Of a DNA stretch of 64,000 bases, positions 1 to 8,230 are shown piece after piece. The notes under the pieces are model-generated. The model did not search any database. It worked only from the letters and a program-made list of their open reading frames with translations, and was not told where the DNA came from. The stretch is taken from contig NZ_JAHWGL010000015.1 in assembly GCF_019334315.1 (NCBI RefSeq), positions 1-64,000 on the forward strand, written 5' to 3'. This stretch comes from Hymenobacter profundi. GTDB lineage: Bacteria > Bacteroidota > Bacteroidia > Cytophagales > Hymenobacteraceae. The translations under genes were made by a program, and so were the position numbers. Each line of letters begins with the position of its first letter. Position 1 is the first letter of the stretch.

Positions 1-56
1 GTATAACCGTCGTTCAAACGTGAGAAGGTCCTTCGCTGTGCTCGGGATGACAGACG
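1..56. repeat. REP-A copy 1, cut by window edge
   Basis: One arm of the REP-A palindrome family is visible: GAGAAGGTCCTTCGC followed by GGGATGACAG. The same words occur in the arms at 33434-33557, 55477-55609 and 56578-56739. The inner segment CGTTCAAACG also matches the loop side of those copies. The other arm would lie upstream of this window. It sits downstream of the minus-strand glucan phosphorylase-like gene. Confidence 0.7.
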
Positions 57-78
57 CTTTTTGTTGTCTTACGGTTTA

Positions 79-1728
79 CTATTTCACCTTATATAGCTTC
101 TCGTAATACTCAGTAGCCATGCGGTTTGACCCGAACGCAGGCTCTACCTCGTGCATGGCGGTTTTCACGATTTGTAGGAATTTCTTTGGTTCCTGGTAAT
201 AGGTAGGTATAGCTTCTTGCTCTAGCACGTCGAGCAAAGCGGTAGCCTCCTGATCATCTTTCACCTTCTCCTCATTCTGCATATCAGCGTGAGGAATCAC
301 GAAGCCGTTTTCGCCGTGGCGGATAAACTCGGGAATCCAGCCGTCGGCGATGCTCAGGTTCACGGAGCCGTTCATGGCGGCCGTCATGCCGCTGGTGCCG
401 CTGGCCTCGCGGGGGTAGCGCGGGGTGTTCAGCCACAGGTCCGAACCCTTTTTCAGCGCTGCTGATAGACCCAGCTCGTAGCCCGTGAGCACTGCGCAGT
501 TTTTGAACTGGCGGGTGGTTTTGATGATGTTGTTGAAGATGCCAATGGCCCCGAAATCCTTGGGGTAGGGCTTGCCAGCCCAAATCACCTGAATGGGCTG
601 ATCCGTATTTTCAATAATGCTGCGGAACCGCTCGAAATCGCGCAGGATGAGATCAGCGCGCTTGTAGGCGGCAAAGCGGCGCGCCCATACCAGCGTCAGC
701 ACCTCAGGGTCGAAGAGGTTACCGGTCTGGTCGGCCACGATCTTGAACAGCTCCTGCTTCAGCTCTTTCTTACGCGCCAGTAAGGCCTCGTCGTTATCAG
801 CTTCTAAGGCCGCGTGCAGGGCCTTGTCGCGCCAGTAGGTGCCGTTTTGGGCGTTGGTGATGGACGTGATGGGGCAGATGCCTTCATAGTGTCCCCACAT
901 CTCGTTAGCCACGTCGCCGTGCACTTTCGATACGCCGTTGGCGATGCGTGAGAAGCGGAGGGCCGTGAGCGTATAGTTGAGCTGCCCGTTTTCGGCGCCT
1001 GCCACGCGCACTACCTCCTCGGTAGGCACGGGGCCGAAGAAGCTCATTTTGGCGAGCAGCGCCACGGGGTGCTCCTCGTTACCGGCCAGTTCGGGCGTGT
1101 GCGTCGTGAACACGAGGTGCTTCTGCACTTCTTCTAGGTTACGACCAAACTTTTCGTAGAGGTAGAACGCCAGCGGCAGGCCGTGGCCTTCGTTGAGGTG
1201 ATACACATCCACCTTACGCTCAATGATATCCAGCAGCTTGCCACCGCCTACCCCCAGCAGAATGCTCTGGGCCACGCGGGCAGCCGTGTCCGGGTCGTAG
1301 AGGTGGTGGGAGATGGTGCGCGAGAGGTAGTCGTTTTCCTCGATATCGGTGGTGAGGAAGAACATGGGCGCCGTGCCAAACGTGTCGGGCGCCAGGTAGA
1401 GGGCCTTCACATACACATCGGCATCGTGAATGGTGATGGGAAACACGATGCCCGTATCCTGCAAGAAGGAGTAGTACTTGTGGCGGAACTCAGCCTGCAT
1501 CAGCTGGTTCTGGTCGCGGGTCTGGTCGTAGTAGCCATCCGTCCAGAGGATGGCAATGCCTACCAGGTTCTGCTTCAGCTCATACACTGAGCGCATGTGC
1601 GAGCCGGCCAGAAAGCCCAGGCCGCCAGAGTAGGTTTTCAGCGCCTGATCGAGCGCGAATTCCATGGAAAAATACGCCGCCGAAGTCTCAAACTCGGGGT
1701 TGATAGGGTACATGTTCAGGTCAAATGC
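79..1728 (-). CDS. Alpha-glucan phosphorylase-like protein (GT35), PLP lysine replaced
   Basis: Short-form glucan phosphorylase family protein of 549 residues. Visible family motifs include HLNEGHG near the middle and EASGTSGM..AMNG near the C-terminus. Canonical phosphorylases cleave alpha-1,4-glucans using PLP bound to a lysine in the motif GTGNMK/GTSGMK. Here the codon at 382-384 (reverse strand ACG) makes that residue threonine, so ordinary phosphorolysis is in doubt. I chose the ATG at 1728, which gives MAFDLNMYPINPEF; an upstream in-frame start at 1770 adds a 14-residue hydrophobic leader with no family support. It lies beside two GH13 enzymes and a sugar transporter, which fits glycogen or maltodextrin metabolism. 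The family assignment is firm, the activity is not. Confidence 0.85.
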   Translation of the reverse strand, partial: AFDLNMYPINPEFETSAAYFSMEFALDQALKTYSGGLGFLAGSHMRSVYELKQNLVGIAILWTDGYYDQTRDQNQLMQAEFRHKYYSFLQDTGIVFPITIHDADVYVKALYLAPDTFGTAPMFFLTTDIEENDYLSRTISHHLYDPDTAARVAQSILLGVGGGKLLDIIERKVDVYHLNEGHGLPLAFYLYEKFGRNLEEVQKHLVFTTHTPELAGNEEHPVALLAKMSFFGPVPTEEVVRVAGAENGQLNYTLTALRFSRIANGVSKVHGDVANEMWGHYEGICPITSITNAQNGTYWRDKALHAALEADNDEALLARKKELKQELFKIVADQTGNLFDPEVLTLVWARRFAAYKRADLILRDFERFRSIIENTDQPIQVIWAGKPYPKDFGAIGIFNNIIKTTRQFKNCAVLTGYELGLSAALKKGSDLWLNTPRYPREASGTSGMTAAMNGSVNLSIADGWIPEFIRHGENGFVIPHADMQNEEKVKDDQEATALLDVLEQEAIPTYYQEPKKFLQIVKTAMHEVEPAFGSNRMATEYYEKLYKVK

Positions 1729-1812
1729 CATGAAGAGAAAGTCAAGTGAAAGGAAACAGCCGCTTACCAAGCAGGATAGTTGGCGCGGCTAATATCTACA
1801 GATTCTGCCCAA

Positions 1813-1850
1813 TAAAAAGCGGAAGCCAATCTATAGAATTGACTTCCGCT
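1813..1850 (-). terminator. Intrinsic terminator after the DUF2383 gene
   Basis: A 13-bp stem (AGCGGAAG.CAAT paired with ATTGACTTCCGCT, one mismatch) is followed on the minus strand by a T run (AAAAA at 1813-1817 on plus). It lies just downstream of the gene ending at 1877. Confidence 0.75.
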
Positions 1851-1876
1851 CACAACGGGAGAATAGCCTTCAAGGT

Positions 1877-2329
1877 TTATGGATGACTTTGGCCACCCAT
1901 GCTTTTGAGCTTATCATAGGTTTGTTGCGACGTTTGATACTGACGCTCTACGGCTTGCTGTACTGGCTGGGGCAGGTCGCCGCTCTCGAAGGCTTCTTTG
2001 TAAGCTTTCAGAGCCCATTCTTCGCCGTACACGTTGGAATCGAGGATAGCCTTTTCGTCTTTACCCGTTACGGCTGACTTCACATCCATCCAGCCACGGT
2101 AGAGCTTGCCTTTGGTGGTGGTGCTGTCCTCGCCCGCGCCGCCGTAGTTGCGGGCGAAGCCATTCAGCTCGTCGGCAAACCGCTGGCTCTGGTCGGCCAG
2201 CTGCTGGTAATAAGACTTATGTTGCGCGTCTTTGGTGTCTTCGGCGGCGGTTTTATATCCTTCGATGCGGTCGTTGACAAATTCGGTCAGCTCGTTGAGC
2301 GTACTAGAAACGTTGGAATTAGAAGCCAT
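1877..2329 (-). CDS. PA2169 family four-helix-bundle protein (DUF2383)
   Basis: A 150-residue soluble, helical protein with no signal peptide. The N-terminal pattern LNELTEFVNDRIEGYKTAA, the following DAQHKSYYQQLADQ helix and the GWMDVKSAVTGKDEKAIL segment fit the DUF2383 (PA2169) family, a ferritin-like four-helix bundle of unknown function often expressed under stress. The length matches the family. The ATG at 2329 is the only sensible start. It is followed by a terminator and is divergent from the secreted protein at 2675. The function is not known; no metal-ligand set could be verified by eye. Confidence 0.85.
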   Translation of the reverse strand: MASNSNVSSTLNELTEFVNDRIEGYKTAAEDTKDAQHKSYYQQLADQSQRFADELNGFARNYGGAGEDSTTTKGKLYRGWMDVKSAVTGKDEKAILDSNVYGEEWALKAYKEAFESGDLPQPVQQAVERQYQTSQQTYDKLKSMGGQSHP

Positions 2330-2483
2330 ACTAATCAGAAGGTTAGTAGTGAAAAAATCGAATTACACACTACTTCGCAAACGGCTGATACTACGGGTGG
2401 GTTGAGACAGCCCGCAATTTTGCACCTAATACAACCGCAGCCGATTTATGCTCTGTAGAGACGCTGAGGCAATGGTTGCTGTC

Positions 2484-2523
2484 GGTACGCTGCTTACCCT
2501 GGCATAAGGGGTAAGGCGGTACC
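2484..2523. promoter_or_regulatory. 40-bp imperfect palindrome in a divergent promoter region
   Basis: The arms begin GGTAC...CTTACCC and return GGGGTAAG..GGTACC around an 8-base loop. It lacks a T run and sits upstream of both flanking genes, so it is more likely regulatory or a decayed repeat than a terminator. Confidence 0.35.
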
Positions 2524-2543
2524 ATCAATCCGTTATTTTACAT

Positions 2544-2558
2544 TGTAAAGCGCTTGCA
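2544..2558 (+). promoter_or_regulatory. Candidate LacI-family operator
   Basis: TGTAAAGCGCTTGCA fits the AANCGNTT core typical of LacI/CcpA-type operators. A related site (TGCAAACGATTTCGC) precedes the MFS sugar transporter at 8190-8204. The two sites flank the glucan genes, so a shared MalR-like regulator is possible. No LacI-type gene is in the window. Confidence 0.35.
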
Positions 2559-2674
2559 GATAATGCCTTTCATAACAAAAGCATAACGTCCAACGGGTGA
2601 GGCCGGGAAAAATAGGCTGTAGTTTCGCGGCGCCGAATAGGCTTTTGCGCTCTTCTACCCTTCACTTCCTTTTC

Positions 2675-4120
2675 ATGCACTTCTCTTTTCGCTGGCTGGC
2701 TGCTCCTGCGCTGGCTCTCTCGTTGCTGGGCTGCGCCCAGCAAGACACCGACCCTACCCCTACCCTGCTTGCCAGCGTAACGTCGGCCAACGTGGCGGCC
2801 ACTGGCTTCCCCGAAACCTTCGAAACGGGCACTAAAACCGCCTACTCTACCGGCAGCGTCACGCTGGCCTCGGGTAGCTGGACGCTGAACGACGCCCTAC
2901 TTGGCAACACCACCGCCGACCGCAAAACCGGCAGCCAGTCGGCGCGCGTGCGCAATACCGGCTCGCTCACCATGAACTTCAACACCACTGCCGGGGTAGG
3001 CGCCGTTACGGTGCAGCACGCCGTGTATGGCACCGATGGCAGCAGCCAGTGGGAGCTGTGGGCCAGCACTAGTAGCGGCAGCTCCTACACCAAGGTAGGC
3101 AGCACCGTCACCAGTAGCAGCACCGCCCTCAGCACCGCCTCGTTTGCCGTGAACCTGAGTGGCAGCGTGCGTTTGCAGCTGCGCAAGATTTCCGGCGGCA
3201 CCAACCGTGTTAACATCGACAACATCACGGTGGAGCAGTATGGCGGCACCACTACGCCCCCGCCTACCACGGGCGGCAAGAAATTTCTGATTGATGCCTC
3301 GCACGGCGAGCTGGCCGGCAACGCCGACTGGGTGCTGGACGTGGACAACGGCGCCACACCGCGCTACCCTACCCCCGCAGCCTCGGGCATCACCAGCACC
3401 GCCGCCGAAACGTACTGGACCGGCGCTATTTCGGCCTGGGGCGTGGCCCTCGTGAAGCTGGGGCACTCTGTGGAGCAGTTGCCCACGGGTACGGGCATCA
3501 CCTACGGCAACACCTCCAACCCGCAGGACCTGGCCAACTACAATGTATTTGTGGTAGACGAACCCAATATCATCTTCACGGCGGCTGAAAAAACGGCTAT
3601 CCTGCGCTTTGTGCAGAACGGCGGAGGCTTGTTTATGATTTCGGACCACGACATCTCAGACCGCAACAACGACGGCTACGACTCGCCCGATATTTGGAAC
3701 GATCTGATGCAGAACAACTCGGTCCAAGCCAACCCATTCGGCTTCAAGGTGAACCTCGACAACATTGTGGAGGACAGTCCTAATGTGCTCAATAGCACCA
3801 CCAATCCTATTTTGCGCGGTTCGCAGGGCGCTGTGTCGCAGCTTTCTTTTCACAACGGCGCTACCATGACCCTGAGCCCTACCGCCAACAGCACCGTGCA
3901 GGGCCTGATCTGGCGCAAGAGCGTGACCCAAAACACCACCAACGTGATGGCGGCCAGCAGCACCTTCGGCACGGGCCGCGTGGTGATTATCGGCGACTCC
4001 TCACCCGCCGACGACGGCACTGGCTCGCCCGGCAACACCGTCTACGACGGTTGGCGCGAGAACGTGAGCCACGCCCGCCTGCACCTCAATGCGTCGCTGT
4101 GGTTGGCTAAGGCGCAGTAA
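2675..4120 (+). CDS. Secreted lipoprotein with N-terminal beta-sandwich and GATase-like domain
   Basis: The protein starts at the ATG at 2675, giving MHFSFRWLAAPALALSLLGC, a lipoprotein signal with lipobox LLGC; an in-frame start at 2597 would bury the signal. Residues about 40-190 look like a jelly-roll binding module (GSQSARVRNTGSLTMNF, ending VNIDNITVEQY). After a Thr/Pro linker the rest, from KKFLIDASHGELAG on, resembles class I glutamine-amidotransferase-like folds of the DUF4350 kind (VFVVDEPNIIFTAAEK, NGGGLFMISDHD, GRVVIIGDSSP). I see no classic Cys-His-Glu triad, so catalysis is not claimed. A LacI-type operator candidate lies upstream and a terminator follows at 4141. It is probably a surface protein linked to the glucan genes. 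Confidence 0.7.
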   Translation: MHFSFRWLAAPALALSLLGCAQQDTDPTPTLLASVTSANVAATGFPETFETGTKTAYSTGSVTLASGSWTLNDALLGNTTADRKTGSQSARVRNTGSLTMNFNTTAGVGAVTVQHAVYGTDGSSQWELWASTSSGSSYTKVGSTVTSSSTALSTASFAVNLSGSVRLQLRKISGGTNRVNIDNITVEQYGGTTTPPPTTGGKKFLIDASHGELAGNADWVLDVDNGATPRYPTPAASGITSTAAETYWTGAISAWGVALVKLGHSVEQLPTGTGITYGNTSNPQDLANYNVFVVDEPNIIFTAAEKTAILRFVQNGGGLFMISDHDISDRNNDGYDSPDIWNDLMQNNSVQANPFGFKVNLDNIVEDSPNVLNSTTNPILRGSQGAVSQLSFHNGATMTLSPTANSTVQGLIWRKSVTQNTTNVMAASSTFGTGRVVIIGDSSPADDGTGSPGNTVYDGWRENVSHARLHLNASLWLAKAQ

Positions 4121-4140
4121 GCTATAGCCGCTACTGTATT

Positions 4141-4177
4141 AAAAAGGAGTCCTGCCGAGTGGTAGGGCTCCTTTTTT
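4141..4177 (+). terminator. Intrinsic terminator
   Basis: AAAAAGGAG...CTCCTTTTTTT stem with a 10-13 base loop, followed by a T run. It ends the transcript of the secreted protein at 2675-4120. Confidence 0.85.
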
Positions 4178-4311
4178 TGCATCTACCTAGTAACAGATGC
4201 GTTGCTGTTGGCCATTGATAGTTGTTGGGTACCGTGAACCACAGTGGCTTTAGTGGCGCTTCTGCACACCTCTGCAGGAAGCAGTATCTTGCATTTCTTT
4301 TCCCACACTGC

Positions 4312-6189
4312 ATGAAAATTTCCCACCTACTCCTCGCCGCCCTACTCTGTGGTAGCGCTGCCCCAGTGGCCACTGCCGCCGCTGTTCCTGTGGAAGCTGT
4401 CAAAAAGGCTGCTCCCATTGCCCGCATCGACCCTACCTTTTGGTGGGTAGGGATGAAGAACCCCAAGCTGCAACTGCTGGTGCACGGCCCCGGCATTGCC
4501 GATAGCAAAGTAGCCCTGGCCGCCTACCCCGGCGTGACGATGGACGGTTTTCAGCGCCTCGAAAGCCCGAATTACCTGCTCGTCAACCTCACCATCGGCC
4601 CCGATGCCAAACCGGGTAAGCTGAAGCTGAGCTTCGATGGCAAAAGCAAAACGAAATACGAATACGAGCTGCGCGCCCGCGAAACCGACAAAGGCCGCGT
4701 GCAGGGCGTGAATAGCTCCGATTTCATCTATTTCCTGATGCCGGACCGCTTCGCCAACGGCGATACGAAGAACGACATCATCAAAACGGAGCGCGCCCGC
4801 ACCATTGCCCGCGACTCGATGTACGCCCGCCACGGCGGCGACCTGAAGGGTATTGAGCAGCATTTCGATTACCTGAAGTCGATGGGCGTGACGGCCATTT
4901 GGCCTACCCCGGTGGTGGAGAACGACATGCCCAAGGCCAGCTACCATGGCTACGCCCTCACCGACTACTACCAGGTAGACCCACGCTACGGCACCAACGA
5001 GGAGTATCGGCAGTTTGTGCGCAACGCGCACCAGAACGGCCTGAAAGTGATTCACGATGTGGTGCTCAACCACGTGGGCAGCCACAACTACCTGTTCCTC
5101 GACCAGCCGGCTAAGGACTGGTTCAACCGCTGGCCTACCTTCACGCGCAGCAACTACAACTCGCAGGCCCTCAACGACCCCTACGGCTCGAAGCGCGACC
5201 TGGACCTGTATAACCGCGGCTGGTTTGATACCACCATGCCCGACGTGAACCAGAGTAACCCGCTGGTAGCCACCTATATCATTCAGAACTTCCTGTGGTG
5301 GCTGGAGTATACGGGCCTCGATAGCTACCGCATCGATACCTACCCCTACTCCGACCCGCAGTTCCTGATGGCCTGGAACAAGGCGCTGCTGGACGAGTAC
5401 CCGCAATTGGGCATGTTTGGCGAGGCGTGGGTAGGCAGCACGGCGCAGCAGGCGTTTTTTGCCCAGAACATTTTTCAGCCGGTCGATGGGTTTAAGTCGA
5501 ACCTACCGGGTGTGCTGGACTTTCAATCGCAGGGCGCCATTTGGGATGCGCTCAAGGAAAAAGGCAACGTAGGCAAGCTCTACGACGCGTTGCAGGGCGA
5601 CTGGATGTACCAGGATGCCACCCGCAACGTGGTATTCATGGATAACCACGACATGAGCCGCATTTACTCTGTGATTGGCGAAAGCCTACCCCGCTTGAAG
5701 ATGGGCTTTGCTTGGTTGCTGACTACCCGCGGCATTCCGCAGCTCTACTATGGCACTGAGATTCTGATGAAGAACTTCTCGAACCCCGACGGTCTGGTGC
5801 GCGCCGACTTCCCCGGCGGCTGGAAAGAAGACAAGCGCAGCGCCTTCACCCAAGCCGGCCGCACGGCCCAGGAAAACGAAGCCTACGAGTACGTGCGCAC
5901 GCTGGGCACCTACCGCAAGGCGCACCCGGTGCTGCAAACCGGCAAGCTGATGCAGTTCATCCCGCAGGACAACATCTACACCTACTTCCGCTACGACGAC
6001 CAAGGCAACACGGTGATGGTGATGCTGAATAGCAATGAAGGCGAGAAGTCTGTGGACCTGACCCGCTTCGCGGAGCGGCTCAATGGCTATTCTGCCGCTT
6101 CGGATATTATGACAGGCACTACTGTGTCGGATTTGAAAGCGGTGAAAGTACCGGGCTACACGGCGCTGGTGTGGGAGTTGAAGAAATAA
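4312..6189 (+). CDS. Secreted GH13 cyclomaltodextrinase / neopullulanase (SusA-like)
   Basis: Hydrolyses alpha-1,4 links of maltodextrins, cyclodextrins or pullulan by family precedent. The ATG at 4312 opens a signal peptide (MKISHLLLAALLCGSAAP); the longer frame from 4222 hides it. Residues about 35-125 form the cyclomaltodextrinase N-terminal beta domain (DPTFWWVGMKNPKLQLLVHG). The GH13 barrel follows with DVVLNH, nucleophile D342 (SYRIDTY), acid/base E371 (MFGEAW) and D447 (FMDNHD). A C-terminal beta domain ends at ALVWELKK. The 625-residue length is typical of Bacteroidota periplasmic enzymes. Only 60 bases separate it from the amylase lipoprotein downstream, which suggests an operon. Confidence 0.92.
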   Translation: MKISHLLLAALLCGSAAPVATAAAVPVEAVKKAAPIARIDPTFWWVGMKNPKLQLLVHGPGIADSKVALAAYPGVTMDGFQRLESPNYLLVNLTIGPDAKPGKLKLSFDGKSKTKYEYELRARETDKGRVQGVNSSDFIYFLMPDRFANGDTKNDIIKTERARTIARDSMYARHGGDLKGIEQHFDYLKSMGVTAIWPTPVVENDMPKASYHGYALTDYYQVDPRYGTNEEYRQFVRNAHQNGLKVIHDVVLNHVGSHNYLFLDQPAKDWFNRWPTFTRSNYNSQALNDPYGSKRDLDLYNRGWFDTTMPDVNQSNPLVATYIIQNFLWWLEYTGLDSYRIDTYPYSDPQFLMAWNKALLDEYPQLGMFGEAWVGSTAQQAFFAQNIFQPVDGFKSNLPGVLDFQSQGAIWDALKEKGNVGKLYDALQGDWMYQDATRNVVFMDNHDMSRIYSVIGESLPRLKMGFAWLLTTRGIPQLYYGTEILMKNFSNPDGLVRADFPGGWKEDKRSAFTQAGRTAQENEAYEYVRTLGTYRKAHPVLQTGKLMQFIPQDNIYTYFRYDDQGNTVMVMLNSNEGEKSVDLTRFAERLNGYSAASDIMTGTTVSDLKAVKVPGYTALVWELKK

Positions 6190-6249
6190 GAACGGATGCC
6201 GCAAAAGTAGAACCGCATTCTTTGACGCCACCTAATGCCCCTCACCCGT

Positions 6250-8094
6250 ATGAAAACTATCCTGCCAGCCGTAGCCGTTGCGCTTAGCCTGGCCGCCTGT
6301 TCCGCTTCCCAATCGCCCCAAGCTACTGTACCTGCCGTGCCGAATACCACTTCCTTAGCCAACGACCCCAATACCACCGCAGAAACGCCCCAGGACCACA
6401 AGCTCATCATCTACCAGATGATGACGCGCCTGTTTGGCAATAAGAATACCACCAACAAATTCTATGGCTCGGTGGAGGAAAACGGGGTAGGCAAGTTCAA
6501 CGACATCACCAACCCGGCCCTGCAAGCCATTAAGCAGCTAGGCGTAACGCACGTGTGGTACACCGGCGTATTGGAGCACGCCACCATGACCGACTACACC
6601 CGCTACGGCATCCCCCTAGACGATGCCGACGTGGTGAAGGGTAGGGCCGGCTCGCCCTACGCTATCCGCGACTACTACGACGTGGCGCCCGACCTGGCTG
6701 TGAATGTACCCCGGCGCATGCAGGAGTTTGAAGCCCTGGTGCAGCGCACCCACCAAAACGGTCTGAAGGTGCTCATCGACTTCATCCCGAACCACGTAGC
6801 ACGCAGCTACAAGTCGGATGTGCGGCCGGCGGGGGTAGTAGACCTGGGCGAGCACGACGACAAAACGCAGGCTTTTAGCCCCAGCAACAACTTCTACTAC
6901 ATTCCGGGTCAGGCGTTTCGGGTACCGGCGGGCTACAATCCGCTGGGCGAGCTGAAAGGCCCCGGCGAGGATAAGAAGTACCAGGAAGTGCCCGCCAAAG
7001 CCACTGGTAACGACGTGTTTTCGGCCACACCGACCATCGACGACTGGTTTGAAACCATCAAGCTGAACTACGGCGTCGACTATGCCAACAACCGCCAAAC
7101 GCACTTCGAGCCCATTCCGGATACGTGGATGAAAATGCGCGATATTCTGCTGTATTGGGCTAAAAAAGACGTGGATGGCTTCCGTTGCGACATGGCCGAG
7201 ATGGTGCCGGTGGAGTTCTGGGGCTGGGTGATTCCAGAGGTGAAGAAGGTAAAGCCCGACATCATCTTCGCCGCCGAGATTTACAATCCCAAACAGTACC
7301 AGCACTACATCGAAGCGGGCAAGTTTGACTACCTCTACGACAAGGTAGGGCTCTACGACGGCTTGCGCCGCCTGATGTCTGGCCAGGGCACCACCGACGA
7401 CATCACGCACGTGTGGCGGGAGGAAAGCCGCGGCTTTGCCGGCAACATGCTGCGCTTCCTGGAAAACCACGACGAGCAACGCATTGCCGCTAAGGAGTTT
7501 GCCGGCAACCCCCGCGCCGCTATTCCGGCCATGACCGTTACAGCTACCCTCGCCAACGGCCCCGTGATGCTCTACATGGGTCAGGAGGTAGGCGAACCGG
7601 GCCGCGGCGCCAGCGGCTTCAGCTCCGACGACGGCCGCACCACCATCTTCGACTACTGGGGCGTGCCCGAACACCAGAAGTGGATGAACGGCGGCAAGTT
7701 CGACGGTGGTCAGCTCAGTGAAAGCCAGCGCCAGCTACGCGGCTTCTACCAGCGCCTGCTCACGCTCACCAACCAGAGCGACGCCATTCGGCGGGGCCAT
7801 TTCTACGAGTTGCAGCAGGCCAACCAAAGCAGCCCCGGCTACAACCCGCAGCAGCTCTACGCCTACCTGCGCTACACCGATAAGCAGAAGCTGCTGATTG
7901 TCGTCAACTTCAGCTCTAGCCAGAGCGCCCAAACGCAGGTACAGATTCCGGCGGCCGCCATGCAGGCGATGGGCCTGGAGGACAGCAACTCCTACACCTA
8001 CACCGACCTGCTCAACCAAGCGCCCCCCATCGACAATCTGAAGCTGACCGTAGCTCCGCAGAGCGCCTGCATCCTCGAAATAAAAGCGAAATAA
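6250..8094 (+). CDS. Alpha-amylase family lipoprotein (GH13)
   Basis: Alpha-glucan hydrolase anchored as a lipoprotein. I start at the ATG at 6250 (MKTILPAVAVALSLAAC, lipobox LAAC) rather than five codons upstream. The catalytic residues are visible: nucleophile D314 in DGFRCDMAE, acid/base E343 in FAAEIY, and D408 in LENHDEQR. DFIPNHV is GH13 region I. A C-terminal all-beta domain ends with the protein at ILEIKAK. At 614 residues it fits full-length amylases. It is probably co-transcribed with the cyclomaltodextrinase upstream; a strong terminator follows at 8119. It would trim starch or maltodextrin at the cell envelope before uptake by the MFS transporter downstream. Confidence 0.9.
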   Translation: MKTILPAVAVALSLAACSASQSPQATVPAVPNTTSLANDPNTTAETPQDHKLIIYQMMTRLFGNKNTTNKFYGSVEENGVGKFNDITNPALQAIKQLGVTHVWYTGVLEHATMTDYTRYGIPLDDADVVKGRAGSPYAIRDYYDVAPDLAVNVPRRMQEFEALVQRTHQNGLKVLIDFIPNHVARSYKSDVRPAGVVDLGEHDDKTQAFSPSNNFYYIPGQAFRVPAGYNPLGELKGPGEDKKYQEVPAKATGNDVFSATPTIDDWFETIKLNYGVDYANNRQTHFEPIPDTWMKMRDILLYWAKKDVDGFRCDMAEMVPVEFWGWVIPEVKKVKPDIIFAAEIYNPKQYQHYIEAGKFDYLYDKVGLYDGLRRLMSGQGTTDDITHVWREESRGFAGNMLRFLENHDEQRIAAKEFAGNPRAAIPAMTVTATLANGPVMLYMGQEVGEPGRGASGFSSDDGRTTIFDYWGVPEHQKWMNGGKFDGGQLSESQRQLRGFYQRLLTLTNQSDAIRRGHFYELQQANQSSPGYNPQQLYAYLRYTDKQKLLIVVNFSSSQSAQTQVQIPAAAMQAMGLEDSNSYTYTDLLNQAPPIDNLKLTVAPQSACILEIKAK

Positions 8095-8118
8095 TAGCTT
8101 GCTGCGCCCGTAAACCGT

Positions 8119-8159
8119 ATGCCGGCTTCCTGTTTCAATGGCAGGAAGCCGGCATTTTT
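8119..8159 (+). terminator. Intrinsic terminator after the amylase operon
   Basis: Perfect 14-bp stem ATGCCGGCTTCCTG / CAGGAAGCCGGCAT with a short loop, followed by TTTTT. It separates the GH13 pair from the MFS gene. Confidence 0.85.
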
Positions 8160-8189
8160 GCGTAAAGTGTGTACCTTCAAAGTTGCGTT

Positions 8190-8204
8190 TGCAAACGATT
8201 TCGC
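8190..8204 (+). promoter_or_regulatory. Candidate LacI-family operator upstream of MFS transporter
   Basis: TGCAAACGATTTCGC matches the AANCGNTT operator core and resembles the site at 2544-2558. It lies 27 bases before the MFS start at 8231, a position suited to repression. It overlaps a second small palindrome, GCGTTTGCAAACG. Confidence 0.35.
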
Positions 8205-8230
8205 GCGACTTTTCAACCCGTTCAATTTTT

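Larger units (their letters stand above)
2330..2674. other. Divergent intergenic region with palindromes
   Basis: The 345 bases between the DUF2383 gene and the secreted GATase-like gene hold no credible gene. Two symmetric elements are visible: an imperfect 40-bp palindrome at 2484-2523 and a LacI-type operator candidate at 2544-2558. The rest is unremarkable. Confidence 0.6.

Noticed and set aside
358-420. Frameshift as an explanation for the missing PLP lysine
   Set aside because: The motif reads through in one frame with the flanking conserved residues intact, so the threonine is a true codon in this sequence.
2897-3649. 250-residue minus-strand open frame
   Set aside because: Gly/Ala/Val-rich shadow of the secreted GATase-like gene.
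4342-5406. 354-residue open frame on the minus strand
   Set aside because: It lies entirely within the cyclomaltodextrinase gene and its His/Val/Ala-rich product is the usual antisense shadow of a high-GC coding frame.
6616-7674. 352-residue open frame opposite the amylase gene
   Set aside because: Antisense shadow; no domain, no signal, and the plus-strand GH13 catalytic residues cover it.
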